Below, in pieces: positions 24,579-32,376 of a stretch of 32,978 nucleotides of DNA. Where the stretch lies: positions 1 through 32,978 of the forward strand of contig JANQZX010000046.1 in NCBI GenBank assembly GCA_030728245.1. The letters run 5' to 3'. This DNA comes from Saprospiraceae bacterium. GTDB lineage: Bacteria > Bacteroidota > Bacteroidia > Chitinophagales > Saprospiraceae. Position 1 is the first letter of the stretch. The number at the start of each line of letters is the position of its first letter. The translations under genes and the position numbers were made by a program. The notes beneath the pieces are model-generated. The model was not told the DNA's origin and did not search any database. It saw only the letters and a list, made by a program, of their open reading frames with translations.

Positions 24579-25442
24579 ATGGTTAGACGACAGTTCATAC
24601 AATATTTAACGCTATTAGGTGCTTCTCCGTGTTTCGACTTTGGATATTTAGCTTCCTTGAAGCATAAAAAATATAGAATAGGCGTCTGTGATTGGTCGTT
24701 GGGTCAAAATTCAAAATTAGCTGCGTTCGACGTGGCTAAATCCATCGGTTTAGATGGTATTCAAGTAAATTTAGGCACCCGACAAGATGGCATGCACTTG
24801 CGAAATAAAAACACGCAAATTCAATTTCGTGACAAAGCAAAAGAAACGGGTATAGCCATCTCCTCCATGGCCATAGGAGAACTAAACAATGTTCCGTATA
24901 AATCAGATAATCAAACAGATGCATGGGTTTTTGATGCAATCGATGCCGCTACATTTTTCAATGTTGAAGTAGTATTATTGGCATTTTTTTCTAAAAACGA
25001 CCTGAGAAATGATGCTAAAGGCGTGGATACTGTGATTCAAAAATTAAAACAAGTGATGCCTTATGCTGAAAAAAACAAGATTACCCTGGGCATAGAATCC
25101 TATCTTACAGCAGAGGAGCATCTTGATATCATGGAAAAGGTGGGTTCCAATAATTTAAAGGTTTATTACGATTTTAGGAATGCACAGGATGCAGGAAATG
25201 ATATTTATCATGAAATCAAACTTTTGGGAAATAAAAATATTTGTGAGCTTCACCTTAAAGAAAATGGCGCCTTTCTTGGAAAAGCCGATATCGATTGGGT
25301 CAAGGTTTCTTATGCTTTAAATGATATTAACTTTCAGCATACTAAATGGATGCACATCGAAGGGGCTTTACCTCCTAAATATGATTTTATACATGGACAT
25401 CAACAAAATCTGACTTTCCTAAATAGTATTTTCAATGCTTAA
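24579..25442 (+). CDS. Sugar phosphate isomerase/epimerase-like TIM-barrel protein
   Basis: This 287-residue protein begins MVRRQFIQYLTLLGAS, a twin-arginine-like leader often seen on exported members of this family. The xylose-isomerase-like TIM barrel follows: IGVCDWSLG, SIGLDGIQVNLG, ISSMAIGELN, and metal-ligand strands GIESYL, VYYDFRNAQD and ELHLKENG, ending KWMHIEGALP. Exported relatives in Bacteroidota and Planctomycetota lie in sugar-catabolic operons. It overlaps the next gene by eight bases, so translation is probably coupled and the two proteins likely work on the same substrate. The exact reaction cannot be told. Confidence 0.88.
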   Translation: MVRRQFIQYLTLLGASPCFDFGYLASLKHKKYRIGVCDWSLGQNSKLAAFDVAKSIGLDGIQVNLGTRQDGMHLRNKNTQIQFRDKAKETGIAISSMAIGELNNVPYKSDNQTDAWVFDAIDAATFFNVEVVLLAFFSKNDLRNDAKGVDTVIQKLKQVMPYAEKNKITLGIESYLTAEEHLDIMEKVGSNNLKVYYDFRNAQDAGNDIYHEIKLLGNKNICELHLKENGAFLGKADIDWVKVSYALNDINFQHTKWMHIEGALPPKYDFIHGHQQNLTFLNSIFNA

Positions 25443-28302
25443 ATATTTTAAAATTTTAAAGCTGGGATTATTAAGTGCCCTGTTACTCTCACTGGATAAA
25501 AATCCGTTTCAGCTTGCCAATGAATATCCCCTTGATTTATATCTACCCGATGATTTAGAAGTTACTCTTTGGGCAGAATCCCCGATGCTTTATAACCCAA
25601 GTAATATGGACACCGATGCTAAAGGGAGGATATGGGTCACAGAAGCTGTAAATTATAGAAAGTTCAATCGGGAGGGAAAACCTTTTTTACATAGAGAAGA
25701 GGGAGATAGAATTGTTATTTTAACCGATAGCGATCAGGATGGCAAAGCAGATCAATCCAAAGTTTTTGTGCAAGATAAAGATCTCATCAGTCCAATGGGT
25801 ATTGCCGTTATTGGAAATGTAGTGCTGGTCTCTTGCTCACCTCACTTGATTAAATATACAGATACCGACGGGGATGATAAACCAGATAAAAAAGAAATTT
25901 TATTGACTGGTTTTGGAGGTTTAGATCACGATCATTCTTTGCATAGTGTCATAACAGGTCCAGATGGTGCCTATTATTTTAACGTGGGAAACGCAGGCCC
26001 ACATGAAGTTACAGATAAATCTGGATTTACTTTACGTTCGGGAAGTTTATATACAGGTGGATCACCCTATAATCTTCAAAATCAAGGAAATCAAAAAAGT
26101 GATGATGGGAAAATTTGGGTTGGAGGGCTACAATTGAAAATGAATGAAGATGCCACTGGATTAAAAGTTTTAGCTCATAATTTTCGAAATTCTTTTGAAA
26201 CCTATGTGGATGGAATGGGTAATATGTGGCAAAATGATAATGACGATCAAGTAGTTACATGCCGGGTTTCCTGGTTGGCAGAAGGCGGAAATGCAGGCTT
26301 TTTTAGTGAGGATGGTACACGTTACTGGAATGCAGACCATAGGCCTAACCAGACCATGTGGCAAGCGCATTGGCACCAAAATGACCCTGGAGTTATGCCT
26401 GCCGGTGATAATACCGGCGCCGGCTCCCCAACCGGCATGTTGAGAATAGAAGGCGATGACCTGGGTGTAAAATATAGAGGCATGGTGCTAAGTTGTGATG
26501 CAGGTAGAAATGTACTCTTTGGTTATCAACCGTATAAATCTGGTTCCGGCTATCATTTGGCTGGAAAAAAATCTATATTTTTAAGTTCAAATAAGGAGGA
26601 TGATCCTACCTACGAATGGAATAATAAAGCTTTTTTTGAGAATAAATCAAAATGGTTCCGACCCTCAGACGCACTCATCGGTACAGATGGCGCATTGTAT
26701 GTTGCCGATTGGTTCGATGCTGTGGTTGGTGGCCATCAGGTAAAAGATGAAAAGGCTTATGGTCGAATTTACCGAATTACCCCTAAAAGAAAAAAAGTAA
26801 AAACGCCAACTTTAGATTTTACTACGCAAAAAGGTTTAATGATTGCTTTCAATAATCCTGCCGTCAATGTTAGAAATCAGGCTTTTAATGCCCTGAAAAG
26901 AAATGAATCATCTGCCTTTGAAGCTGCCCTCTCATGGGTCGAAAACAAAAATCCTTTCACCTCGGCCAGAGCCTATTACCTGATGGGATATTCAGGTGTC
27001 AGAGGCATCGATTTTTTGATAAATAAACTTAAAAACGGAAATGAAGATCAAAAAATAGTAGCTTTTAGAGCGCTTCGATCCGTTTTACCAGCAGATCATC
27101 TTTTGGAAACTATCAAAACGATGCCCTCTCAAAGTTCCTCTTTTCTGCGTCGTGAGATCCTTTTAGCATTAGAAAAAGAAGCATATAGTACCAAAAATGC
27201 TATCCTTCCGTCTTTACTTTTACCTTACCAGGATGCCTATTTCAACAATGCAGTAAAGCTTGTTTTAGGCGAGGAAAATGTAGATCTTTTTTACAAACAA
27301 AACAAGGAACTTTTAAAACAGGAAGGATACTTTGATCTCTTATTTACTTTGCACCCGGATAACGCATTGGATTTTTTCACAAGCATAGTCCTTGATGCCG
27401 AAAGCACCCTTGAAAAACGGAAAAAAGCGCTTACTGCCATTGGATTTATGCATTCCAGGGAGGCCGTTCAAGCCGTTTTAACCTTCAAAACGAACGCTAA
27501 CCAATCCATCGTAGAGGAAGCCAGTTATTGGTTAGTTTTCAGAAGTTCTAATTTGTGGAGCCAACTCCATGATTGGTCAGACGACGCCGACGCACTGGCA
27601 AAGCAAAAAATCCTTTTTAAAATGCTTGCCTATAAAGAAAAAGTGCAAAATGCAAATATTGCTTTTGGAGATCGGAAAAATACTGCTTTATCCATGGCAA
27701 AAAATGAGGTAGGCGCTCAAATTCTCCTTGATTTATTGAAGAAAAACATCCTAACTGGGGCGCTTGCAGATTCCTCCAGGATGGCACTTTTGGCCAGTGA
27801 TTTACCAGCCATCCGACTGCAGGCACAAAGCTTAAATCAAATGGAAAATGAAAATTTATCCTTTCCCCAGGCAGAAATTTTTGGTTTAGTTTCTAATACA
27901 GCGGCAGGAAAGGAGGTATTTAACACCAAATGCGTCCAATGTCACCAAATGGATCTATTGGGAATGCATATAGGTCCTAATCTTACACATATTAGCTCTA
28001 AACTCGATAAAGTAGGTCTTTATGAAGCCATCGTTTATCCGAACTCTTCCATTGTATTTGGCTATGAGGCTTTCAATATTGAAATGAAAGATGAAAACAG
28101 GTATTATGGCTTTTTACTTTCTGAAAATGAAAACAACCTAACCATTAAAGACTTAGCAGGCAAACAAATAGTGCTAAAAAAGTCGGAGGTAAAATCAAAA
28201 GTAAAAGAAACCAAAAGTTTGATGCCAGCTGCAAAATCACTGAATATTAGTCATCAGGAATTGGCAGATTTACTGGCATATCTGAGTACTTCAAAAATTT
28301 AA
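25435..28302 (+). CDS. Membrane-bound dehydrogenase with PVC-type CxxCH heme domain
   Basis: This 955-residue protein has an N-terminal signal or anchor (about 1-20), then a beta-propeller of the membrane-bound dehydrogenase (PVC-type) family: FQLANEYPLDLYLPDDLEVT, NPSNMDTDAKGRIWVTEAVN, DHDHSLHSVITGPDGAYYFN. It contains calcium-loop-like DSDQDGKAD and DTDGDDKPD. A HEAT-like helical part spans about 470-800. A c-type cytochrome domain ends the chain, with heme motif CVQCH (C833, C836, H837) and probable distal ligand Met930 (LMPAAK). Electrons from an oxidised substrate would pass to the respiratory chain. The eight-base overlap with the isomerase-like gene suggests a shared pathway, plausibly oxidation and rearrangement of a sugar or glycoside (inference). 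Confidence 0.9.
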   Translation: MLKYFKILKLGLLSALLLSLDKNPFQLANEYPLDLYLPDDLEVTLWAESPMLYNPSNMDTDAKGRIWVTEAVNYRKFNREGKPFLHREEGDRIVILTDSDQDGKADQSKVFVQDKDLISPMGIAVIGNVVLVSCSPHLIKYTDTDGDDKPDKKEILLTGFGGLDHDHSLHSVITGPDGAYYFNVGNAGPHEVTDKSGFTLRSGSLYTGGSPYNLQNQGNQKSDDGKIWVGGLQLKMNEDATGLKVLAHNFRNSFETYVDGMGNMWQNDNDDQVVTCRVSWLAEGGNAGFFSEDGTRYWNADHRPNQTMWQAHWHQNDPGVMPAGDNTGAGSPTGMLRIEGDDLGVKYRGMVLSCDAGRNVLFGYQPYKSGSGYHLAGKKSIFLSSNKEDDPTYEWNNKAFFENKSKWFRPSDALIGTDGALYVADWFDAVVGGHQVKDEKAYGRIYRITPKRKKVKTPTLDFTTQKGLMIAFNNPAVNVRNQAFNALKRNESSAFEAALSWVENKNPFTSARAYYLMGYSGVRGIDFLINKLKNGNEDQKIVAFRALRSVLPADHLLETIKTMPSQSSSFLRREILLALEKEAYSTKNAILPSLLLPYQDAYFNNAVKLVLGEENVDLFYKQNKELLKQEGYFDLLFTLHPDNALDFFTSIVLDAESTLEKRKKALTAIGFMHSREAVQAVLTFKTNANQSIVEEASYWLVFRSSNLWSQLHDWSDDADALAKQKILFKMLAYKEKVQNANIAFGDRKNTALSMAKNEVGAQILLDLLKKNILTGALADSSRMALLASDLPAIRLQAQSLNQMENENLSFPQAEIFGLVSNTAAGKEVFNTKCVQCHQMDLLGMHIGPNLTHISSKLDKVGLYEAIVYPNSSIVFGYEAFNIEMKDENRYYGFLLSENENNLTIKDLAGKQIVLKKSEVKSKVKETKSLMPAAKSLNISHQELADLLAYLSTSKI

Positions 28303-28390
28303 CAGGATATACGAAAATTAAGGTTTTGACCCGATATGGCGTGTTATGAAGATGGCCGGGCTTTGCACTATGCCTCTTTGTGTTTATACG

Positions 28391-28414
28391 AAGGAATACA
28401 TTTAATTCCTTTTT
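28391..28414 (+). terminator. Possible terminator after the CxxCH dehydrogenase
   Basis: AAGGAAT, a 7-base loop and ATTCCTT are followed directly by TTT and, shortly after, another T-rich run. It lies about 90 bases after the stop at 28302. The stem is short and AT-rich, hence moderate confidence. Confidence 0.4.
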
Positions 28415-28500
28415 CGTGTATTTTTCCTGCATTTTGACAGCAGATAAAAGATTCTTTTTTCGGTTTCCTTTGCGGCCGACACTATAATTGCTTTATGTTC

Positions 28501-28549
28501 ATTATCAATGATTTGAATTTGTGGGTTCGCCGAACCCACAATTGATAAT
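28501..28549. repeat. Near loop-less hairpin GGGTTCG/CGAACCC with outer arms
   Basis: The core TGTGGGTTCG-C-CGAACCCACA (28520-28540) has only one unpaired central base. It is flanked by outer arms ATTATCAAT (28501-28509) and ATTGATAAT (28541-28549), leaving an asymmetric bulge of about ten bases. The shape suggests a cruciform or a palindromic intergenic element. Confidence 0.6.
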
Positions 28550-28615
28550 CCATCCTTTTTACTCTCGATTCCTATGCAAGAATAGGCAATAAAAATTAGG
28601 CAAAAATATAAATAG

Positions 28616-28652
28616 ATTATCGAAACTTGCAAAAAATACAAGTTTCGATAAT
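28616..28652. repeat. Palindrome copy 1 (14-bp arms), identical to copy at 30880
   Basis: ATTATCGAAACTTG, spacer CAAAAAATA, CAAGTTTCGATAAT. All 37 bases including the non-palindromic spacer are identical to copy 2, and similarity extends into the flanking AAAATANAAATA sequence. No clear gene lies directly next to this copy on either strand. Confidence 0.85.
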
Positions 28653-28807
28653 ATTAAAGACAGTTGTTAATTTATTGTCTGTTTTTCTGTTTCATTGTAT
28701 TTAACCAATCTATGATACAATAATACCTCGATGAGCAAATATTTCATTTTCAAACAACGAATTGTTTGATTTTTAAAGAAAATTTGAACATTTAAAAGAA
28801 ACAACCT

Positions 28808-29140
28808 TTAGATGGTGGCTTTATAAATAGGTGAAGTTAATTCAGCAAATCTGCTACCTTCAAGTTCAAACTGAATATTTTTAATACCAACTATTGCATC
28901 TTCAGAAAAAAAGTAAATATTTTGATCTGGATATAAAGCTATGAAATTGTTTGTAAAATTATTTTCCCATTCGATATAATCGTTTTTTAATTGATAAATA
29001 TGCTTTGGGATTATTTCTACACAATGAACATTAGCGTTAATATCAAATTCATACCTTACACGAGTCTTAGGAAATAAAGTGACAAAGCCGTTTAATGCTT
29101 CTTTAATTAAACTTGTAGCTTCTAAACTGTTCATATACAT
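28808..29140 (-). CDS. Hypothetical protein paired with a HEPN gene
   Basis: A 110-residue soluble protein (start could be Met3). It has an N-terminal helix (EATSLIKEALNGFVTLFP), then strands YEFDINANVHCVEIIP, then a helix KNDYIEWENNFTNNFIALYP, and strands IYFFSEDAIVGI and IQFELEG. I recall small Bacteroidota proteins of this pattern beside HEPN genes but cannot name a family. Its start overlaps the 3' end of the HEPN gene by ten bases, so it is probably co-translated, and a toxin-antitoxin-like partnership is plausible. Which member would be toxic is unknown. Confidence 0.65.
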   Translation of the reverse strand: MYMNSLEATSLIKEALNGFVTLFPKTRVRYEFDINANVHCVEIIPKHIYQLKNDYIEWENNFTNNFIALYPDQNIYFFSEDAIVGIKNIQFELEGSRFAELTSPIYKATI

Positions 29141-29526
29141 TTTTTTAAAATATTTAGTGCAGATTTAGATAACAATATTGACTCATTACTTTTCTTGAAA
29201 TCAATTAATATTTCTTCATAATCAGCAATTACTCTTAACCTTTTTAACTGTAAAATATCTCTATTAAAAACTCTACCATTTTGTGATTTGCTCTGAATAA
29301 ATATTTTTATTTGATTTATCAACACTTCGTGAGAACCTTGACTGGAAATATTATTTAAATTTCTTAAATCATTTTCTGATCTCCCCATTTAATTCAACCA
29401 TGTGTATTTCATTAGTTGAATGCAACTGTAATAAGCGCAGTGAACAACAGAAGAATAATAGTTGTTTTTGTGCAAAAGCTCTGCAGCACCTAAATTTAAT
29501 TCTGATTTGTTTTTTAAGTGCCCCAT
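29131..29526 (-). pseudogene. HEPN-domain gene split by an in-frame TAA followed immediately by ATG
   Basis: From the ATG at 29526 the frame reads MGHLKNKSELNLGAAELL, HKNNYYSSVVHCAYYSCIQL and MKYTWLN, then TAA (29389-29391), then at once ATG (29386-29388) starting MGRSENDLRNL, SQGSHEVLINQI and QLKRLRVIADYEEI to the stop at 29131. Together these 131 residues plus one stop form one HEPN protein: helix pair with the conserved HCAYYSC segment, then GSH and RxxADY motifs. The stop splits it between the two halves. Because TAA abuts ATG, the second half (85 residues) could be started by reinitiation, so a two-piece protein is possible. The 3' end overlaps the 110-residue gene by ten bases. Confidence 0.78.
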
Positions 29527-29630
29527 AAAAATTGTACCACTGAAAATGCTTGTCTGTAAATTTACAATAAAATAATTAGAGAAGCAAATATGCCTTAAAC
29601 AGTCCCCAAAAACAGGACAATGAATTATTT

Positions 29631-30860
29631 TTAATTTGTTTCAAGTAACCAATTAAATACATTCAAATGTTTTATTCCACTTCGATTTTGGGTAAATCCG
29701 TCTGTAGTAAGTAGAAATTTTGGATAGTTATCGTTTATTTTTTCTAATGCTCCAAACTCACGTTCTACCGTCTTTTCATCGGTCATTTGCCAAGCCACTT
29801 GATAATATTCAATATCGCCTGTTTTGGTTTTACAGACAAAGTCCACTTCGCTGTTTCGGCTTGAGCCTGTCCAGATTTTATTCCCTCTACGAAGCAGTTC
29901 CAAATAAACAACATTTTCTAAAATATGACCTCTATCGGTGGTGCGTTCTTTGCCTGCGAAAATATTGAGTAAACCCAAATCTACCAGGTAATACTTTTCC
30001 TGGGTTGCTAATTGTTTTCTGCCTTTTAGGTCAAAGCGGTTTACCTTGTAAAACACAAAACTTGCGCACAAATATTCCAAATATTTTTCAACGGTGGAGT
30101 GATGTACACCTTGTCCGTCTTGTTTTAAGGTAGTTGAAATATTGTTTGGAGAAAGGGCATTTCCAATGTTGGATGCTACAAATTTCATGATATTTTCAAA
30201 AGCCCGTTTGTCGTTTATTTGGTGTCGTTGTGTGATGTCTTTTTCTACAATGGTAGTATAAATAGCTTCCAAATATTCGTGAATTTTATCATAACCTTCT
30301 TCACGCAATTCAACACCTTTCGGTAACGATGTCTCATTTATATAATCGAAAAATAAAGATTCATAATTCAAATATTTATTTATTGTGTCAATACTTCTTG
30401 CTGTTAAGTATTCATAGAACGAAAAGGGTAAAATAGAAATTTCAATATAGCGACCGCTCAATAACGTAGCTAATTCTCCTGACAATAAAAAAGCGTTTGA
30501 CCCTGTGATGTAAACGTCCACATTTTTTGAAGCAAAAAGTCCGTCCACCAGTTTTTCAAAAAATGGAATATTTTGAACTTCGTCCAAAAAAACATAGTTG
30601 GGCTTATCTGACTGTAGCTTCCTTTTTATATCAAAATAAATATCGTCCCAATTTTTGTTGACAAAATTTTCAGGTAATTCAAAATTGTAAAATTGAATTT
30701 GCCTTTTTCCTATATCAAGTTTAAGCAAAGCTTCACGATATAATTCCAAAAGTGTGGATTTACCGGACCTACGTAATCCACTAACTACTTTTATGAGGTC
30801 TTTATCTTTATAAGACAGTAGTTTGCCAATGTATTCCTTTCTGTTCGTGTAATTTTCCAT
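29631..30860 (-). CDS. AAA-family ATPase with DUF4143 C-terminus
   Basis: I place the start at the ATG at 30860 (409 residues, MENYTNRKEYIGKL); a longer frame beginning at 30905 only adds translation of the palindrome. Walker A is SGLRRSGKST (27-36) and Walker B is YVFLDEVQ (89-96). Then come YITGSNAFLLSGELATLLSG, the DUF4143 phrases PFSFYEYLTARS and YYLVDLGLLNIFAG, and the nuclease-like core SEVDFVCKTKTGDIEYYQV. It is only distantly similar to the ATPase at 22103. The palindrome copy 2 lies 20-56 bases upstream of the start and is well placed as an operator. Role in the cell is unsettled for this family. Confidence 0.9.
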   Translation of the reverse strand: MENYTNRKEYIGKLLSYKDKDLIKVVSGLRRSGKSTLLELYREALLKLDIGKRQIQFYNFELPENFVNKNWDDIYFDIKRKLQSDKPNYVFLDEVQNIPFFEKLVDGLFASKNVDVYITGSNAFLLSGELATLLSGRYIEISILPFSFYEYLTARSIDTINKYLNYESLFFDYINETSLPKGVELREEGYDKIHEYLEAIYTTIVEKDITQRHQINDKRAFENIMKFVASNIGNALSPNNISTTLKQDGQGVHHSTVEKYLEYLCASFVFYKVNRFDLKGRKQLATQEKYYLVDLGLLNIFAGKERTTDRGHILENVVYLELLRRGNKIWTGSSRNSEVDFVCKTKTGDIEYYQVAWQMTDEKTVEREFGALEKINDNYPKFLLTTDGFTQNRSGIKHLNVFNWLLETN

Positions 30861-30879
30861 CAGGTAAAAATACAAATAT

Positions 30880-30916
30880 ATTATCGAAACTTGCAAAAAA
30901 TACAAGTTTCGATAAT
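30880..30916. promoter_or_regulatory. Palindrome copy 2, probable operator of the DUF4143 ATPase gene
   Basis: Same 37 bases as copy 1: ATTATCGAAACTTG, CAAAAAATA, CAAGTTTCGATAAT. It sits 20 bases upstream of the ATPase start. Long arms with a 9-base spacer fit either a dimeric regulator site or an RNA hairpin in the 5' leader. The function is inference. Confidence 0.7.
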
Positions 30917-31031
30917 TAAGAGACTGAAATGATAGAATCTATTGAGCAAATAAACTCATCATTTACAAAAATAGGCTTGCCAACCATCGTTTTTGAAAAG
31001 CTCCCAAGCAGGCGTATGTTATTGTTTTGTT

Positions 31032-31424
31032 TTAATAAAAAAAGAAGAAAAAGAAGAGAGCGGCATGAACGCCTTTGACCCCTTCATAATAACCCATTGT
31101 AGAACGATTGCCGTTTAGAATTCTACCATTTTCCCAATACCCAATGGTGGAACGGGAGCTATTCATTACCCTTCCGTTTTCTATGTAACCGATGGTCGAA
31201 CGGGAACCATTTAAAACCCGACCGTTGTCAAAATACCCCATAATAGAGCGGGAACCGTTCATAATTCGATCATTTTCCATGTATCCAATGGTTGAGCGAT
31301 TACTGTCCGTGACTCTGCCGTTTTCAATATATCCAACCGTTGAACGCGAGCCATCTGTCAATCGCTGTGCATTTAATCCGCTAAGGGTCAGGCAAATAAT
31401 AAAGGTTAAAAAAGTGATTTTCAT
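31032..31424 (-). CDS. Secreted 5-fold beta-flower repeat protein
   Basis: A 130-residue protein with signal peptide (1-20, GLNAQ) and six 16-residue repeats, RVxNGSRSTIGYxENG, at residues 21-115, ending VHAALFFFFFFY followed by the stop. This matches small Bacteroidota proteins called 5-fold beta-flower proteins, whose function is unknown. Its 130 residues align without gaps to the first 130 of the fusion protein at 20071. It starts ten bases after the end of the ADP-ribosylglycohydrolase gene, in the same direction, so it is probably in that operon. Confidence 0.85.
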   Translation of the reverse strand: MKITFLTFIICLTLSGLNAQRLTDGSRSTVGYIENGRVTDSNRSTIGYMENDRIMNGSRSIMGYFDNGRVLNGSRSTIGYIENGRVMNSSRSTIGYWENGRILNGNRSTMGYYEGVKGVHAALFFFFFFY

Positions 31425-31434
31425 GATTAATGTT

Positions 31435-32232
31435 TTAAATATCCTTCACACAATTTTCGTCAAACTTGTTCATTATTTCAATGTATTCCACGGGTAGTTT
31501 ATCCACCACAAAGTCCATAATTTCTTGGGGAATATGCTTGTAGTAAGCTGATGCCATTCCTCCTGTTATACAAGCGAGGGTATCGCTGTCTCCTCCAATC
31601 GATATGGCCAGTCGAATGGCATTTTCATAGTCTGTACTTTCAAGAAACGCCACAATAGCTTGTGGAACAGTACCTTGACAAGTTTCATCAAAGGGGTAAG
31701 TTGGCCGTATTTCCTCAAGGGTAAAGTCAAGATTATAATCAAAAGTCTGGACTATAAAGTCTTTGATTTCTTGCTTTGATTTTCCTTGTCTTGCCAGAAA
31801 TATTGCCGTTGCTGTTGCTTGAGCGCCTTTTATCCCCTCCGGATGGTTATGTGACACCTCCGCCGACTGTTTAGCCACTTCCATTACGGTTTCAAGGTCA
31901 TTATATGCAAAACCCACAGCACTTGCTCTCATTGCAGAACCATTCCCATAGCTACCGTAAGGCTTTAGGCTGTCTTCCATCAGCCAAAGCCTGAAACTAC
32001 CGCCATAACCACGACCAGGATACTTTCTGCCGTATTCCCATATTGTTCTGGCAAAATCCCTCTTGTTCAGAATGCAGTCAGCGACGGCAATGGTTAAAAC
32101 CGAGTCGTCTGTAAAAAAACACTCAGGATTAAATAAGTCAAAGTCAGTAGTTTTTACATTATCCCATTCAAATACAGAGCCAATAACGTCTCCAATAACT
32201 GCACCGATGATTGTGTTTGAATTTGAAGTCAT
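31435..32232 (-). CDS. ADP-ribosylglycohydrolase (DraG-like)
   Basis: This 265-residue cytoplasmic protein has the family signatures IIGAVIGDVIGSVFEW (8-23), metal-binding TDDS (41-44), GNGSAMRASAVG (97-107), a HNHPEG loop (128-133) and GGDSDTLACITGGMASAYY (213-231) with the second metal site. Such enzymes remove ADP-ribose from proteins or nucleic acids. Length is normal and motifs are intact, so it is likely active. It lies 144 bases after the Panacea gene and ten bases before the beta-flower gene, all on one strand. Reversal of ADP-ribosylation as an antitoxin or self-protection role is inference. Confidence 0.92.
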   Translation of the reverse strand: MTSNSNTIIGAVIGDVIGSVFEWDNVKTTDFDLFNPECFFTDDSVLTIAVADCILNKRDFARTIWEYGRKYPGRGYGGSFRLWLMEDSLKPYGSYGNGSAMRASAVGFAYNDLETVMEVAKQSAEVSHNHPEGIKGAQATATAIFLARQGKSKQEIKDFIVQTFDYNLDFTLEEIRPTYPFDETCQGTVPQAIVAFLESTDYENAIRLAISIGGDSDTLACITGGMASAYYKHIPQEIMDFVVDKLPVEYIEIMNKFDENCVKDI

Positions 32233-32376
32233 AATTTTTTGAATTAGTTTAAGTTAAAAAAATCTTATATTCAAGGCACAAAAGAAACTTTAAAGTTAAC
32301 GGCGTGTATGCCTACCACTTTTTTTTTAGATTGAAGACTTTGAGAAATAATTGATTGAGGGTTTCCTTTTTTAAAT

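Larger units (their letters stand above)
28415..28807. other. Non-coding stretch with palindromes
   Basis: No convincing gene. The minus-strand frame 28402-28641 is discounted because its first residues (YFLQVSIIYLYF) are just the translation of the palindrome listed at 28616, and its remainder covers the hairpin at 28501. The region from 28653 to 28807 is plain AT-rich sequence. Confidence 0.5.

Noticed and set aside
28402-28641. Minus-strand 79-codon frame
   Set aside because: Its start is the translated palindrome and it crosses another hairpin; the same leading residues appear in the over-extended start of the ATPase frame at 30905.
1-29526. Genetic code reassignment to explain internal stops
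   Set aside because: All three stop codons occur inside genes, and intact genes in the window end normally with TAA, TAG or TGA, so no single reassignment fits.
30934-31080. Plus-strand 49-codon frame starting MIESIEQINSS
   Set aside because: Its lysine/arginine-rich end is the antisense of the beta-flower FFFFFFY code, so it is probably a shadow.
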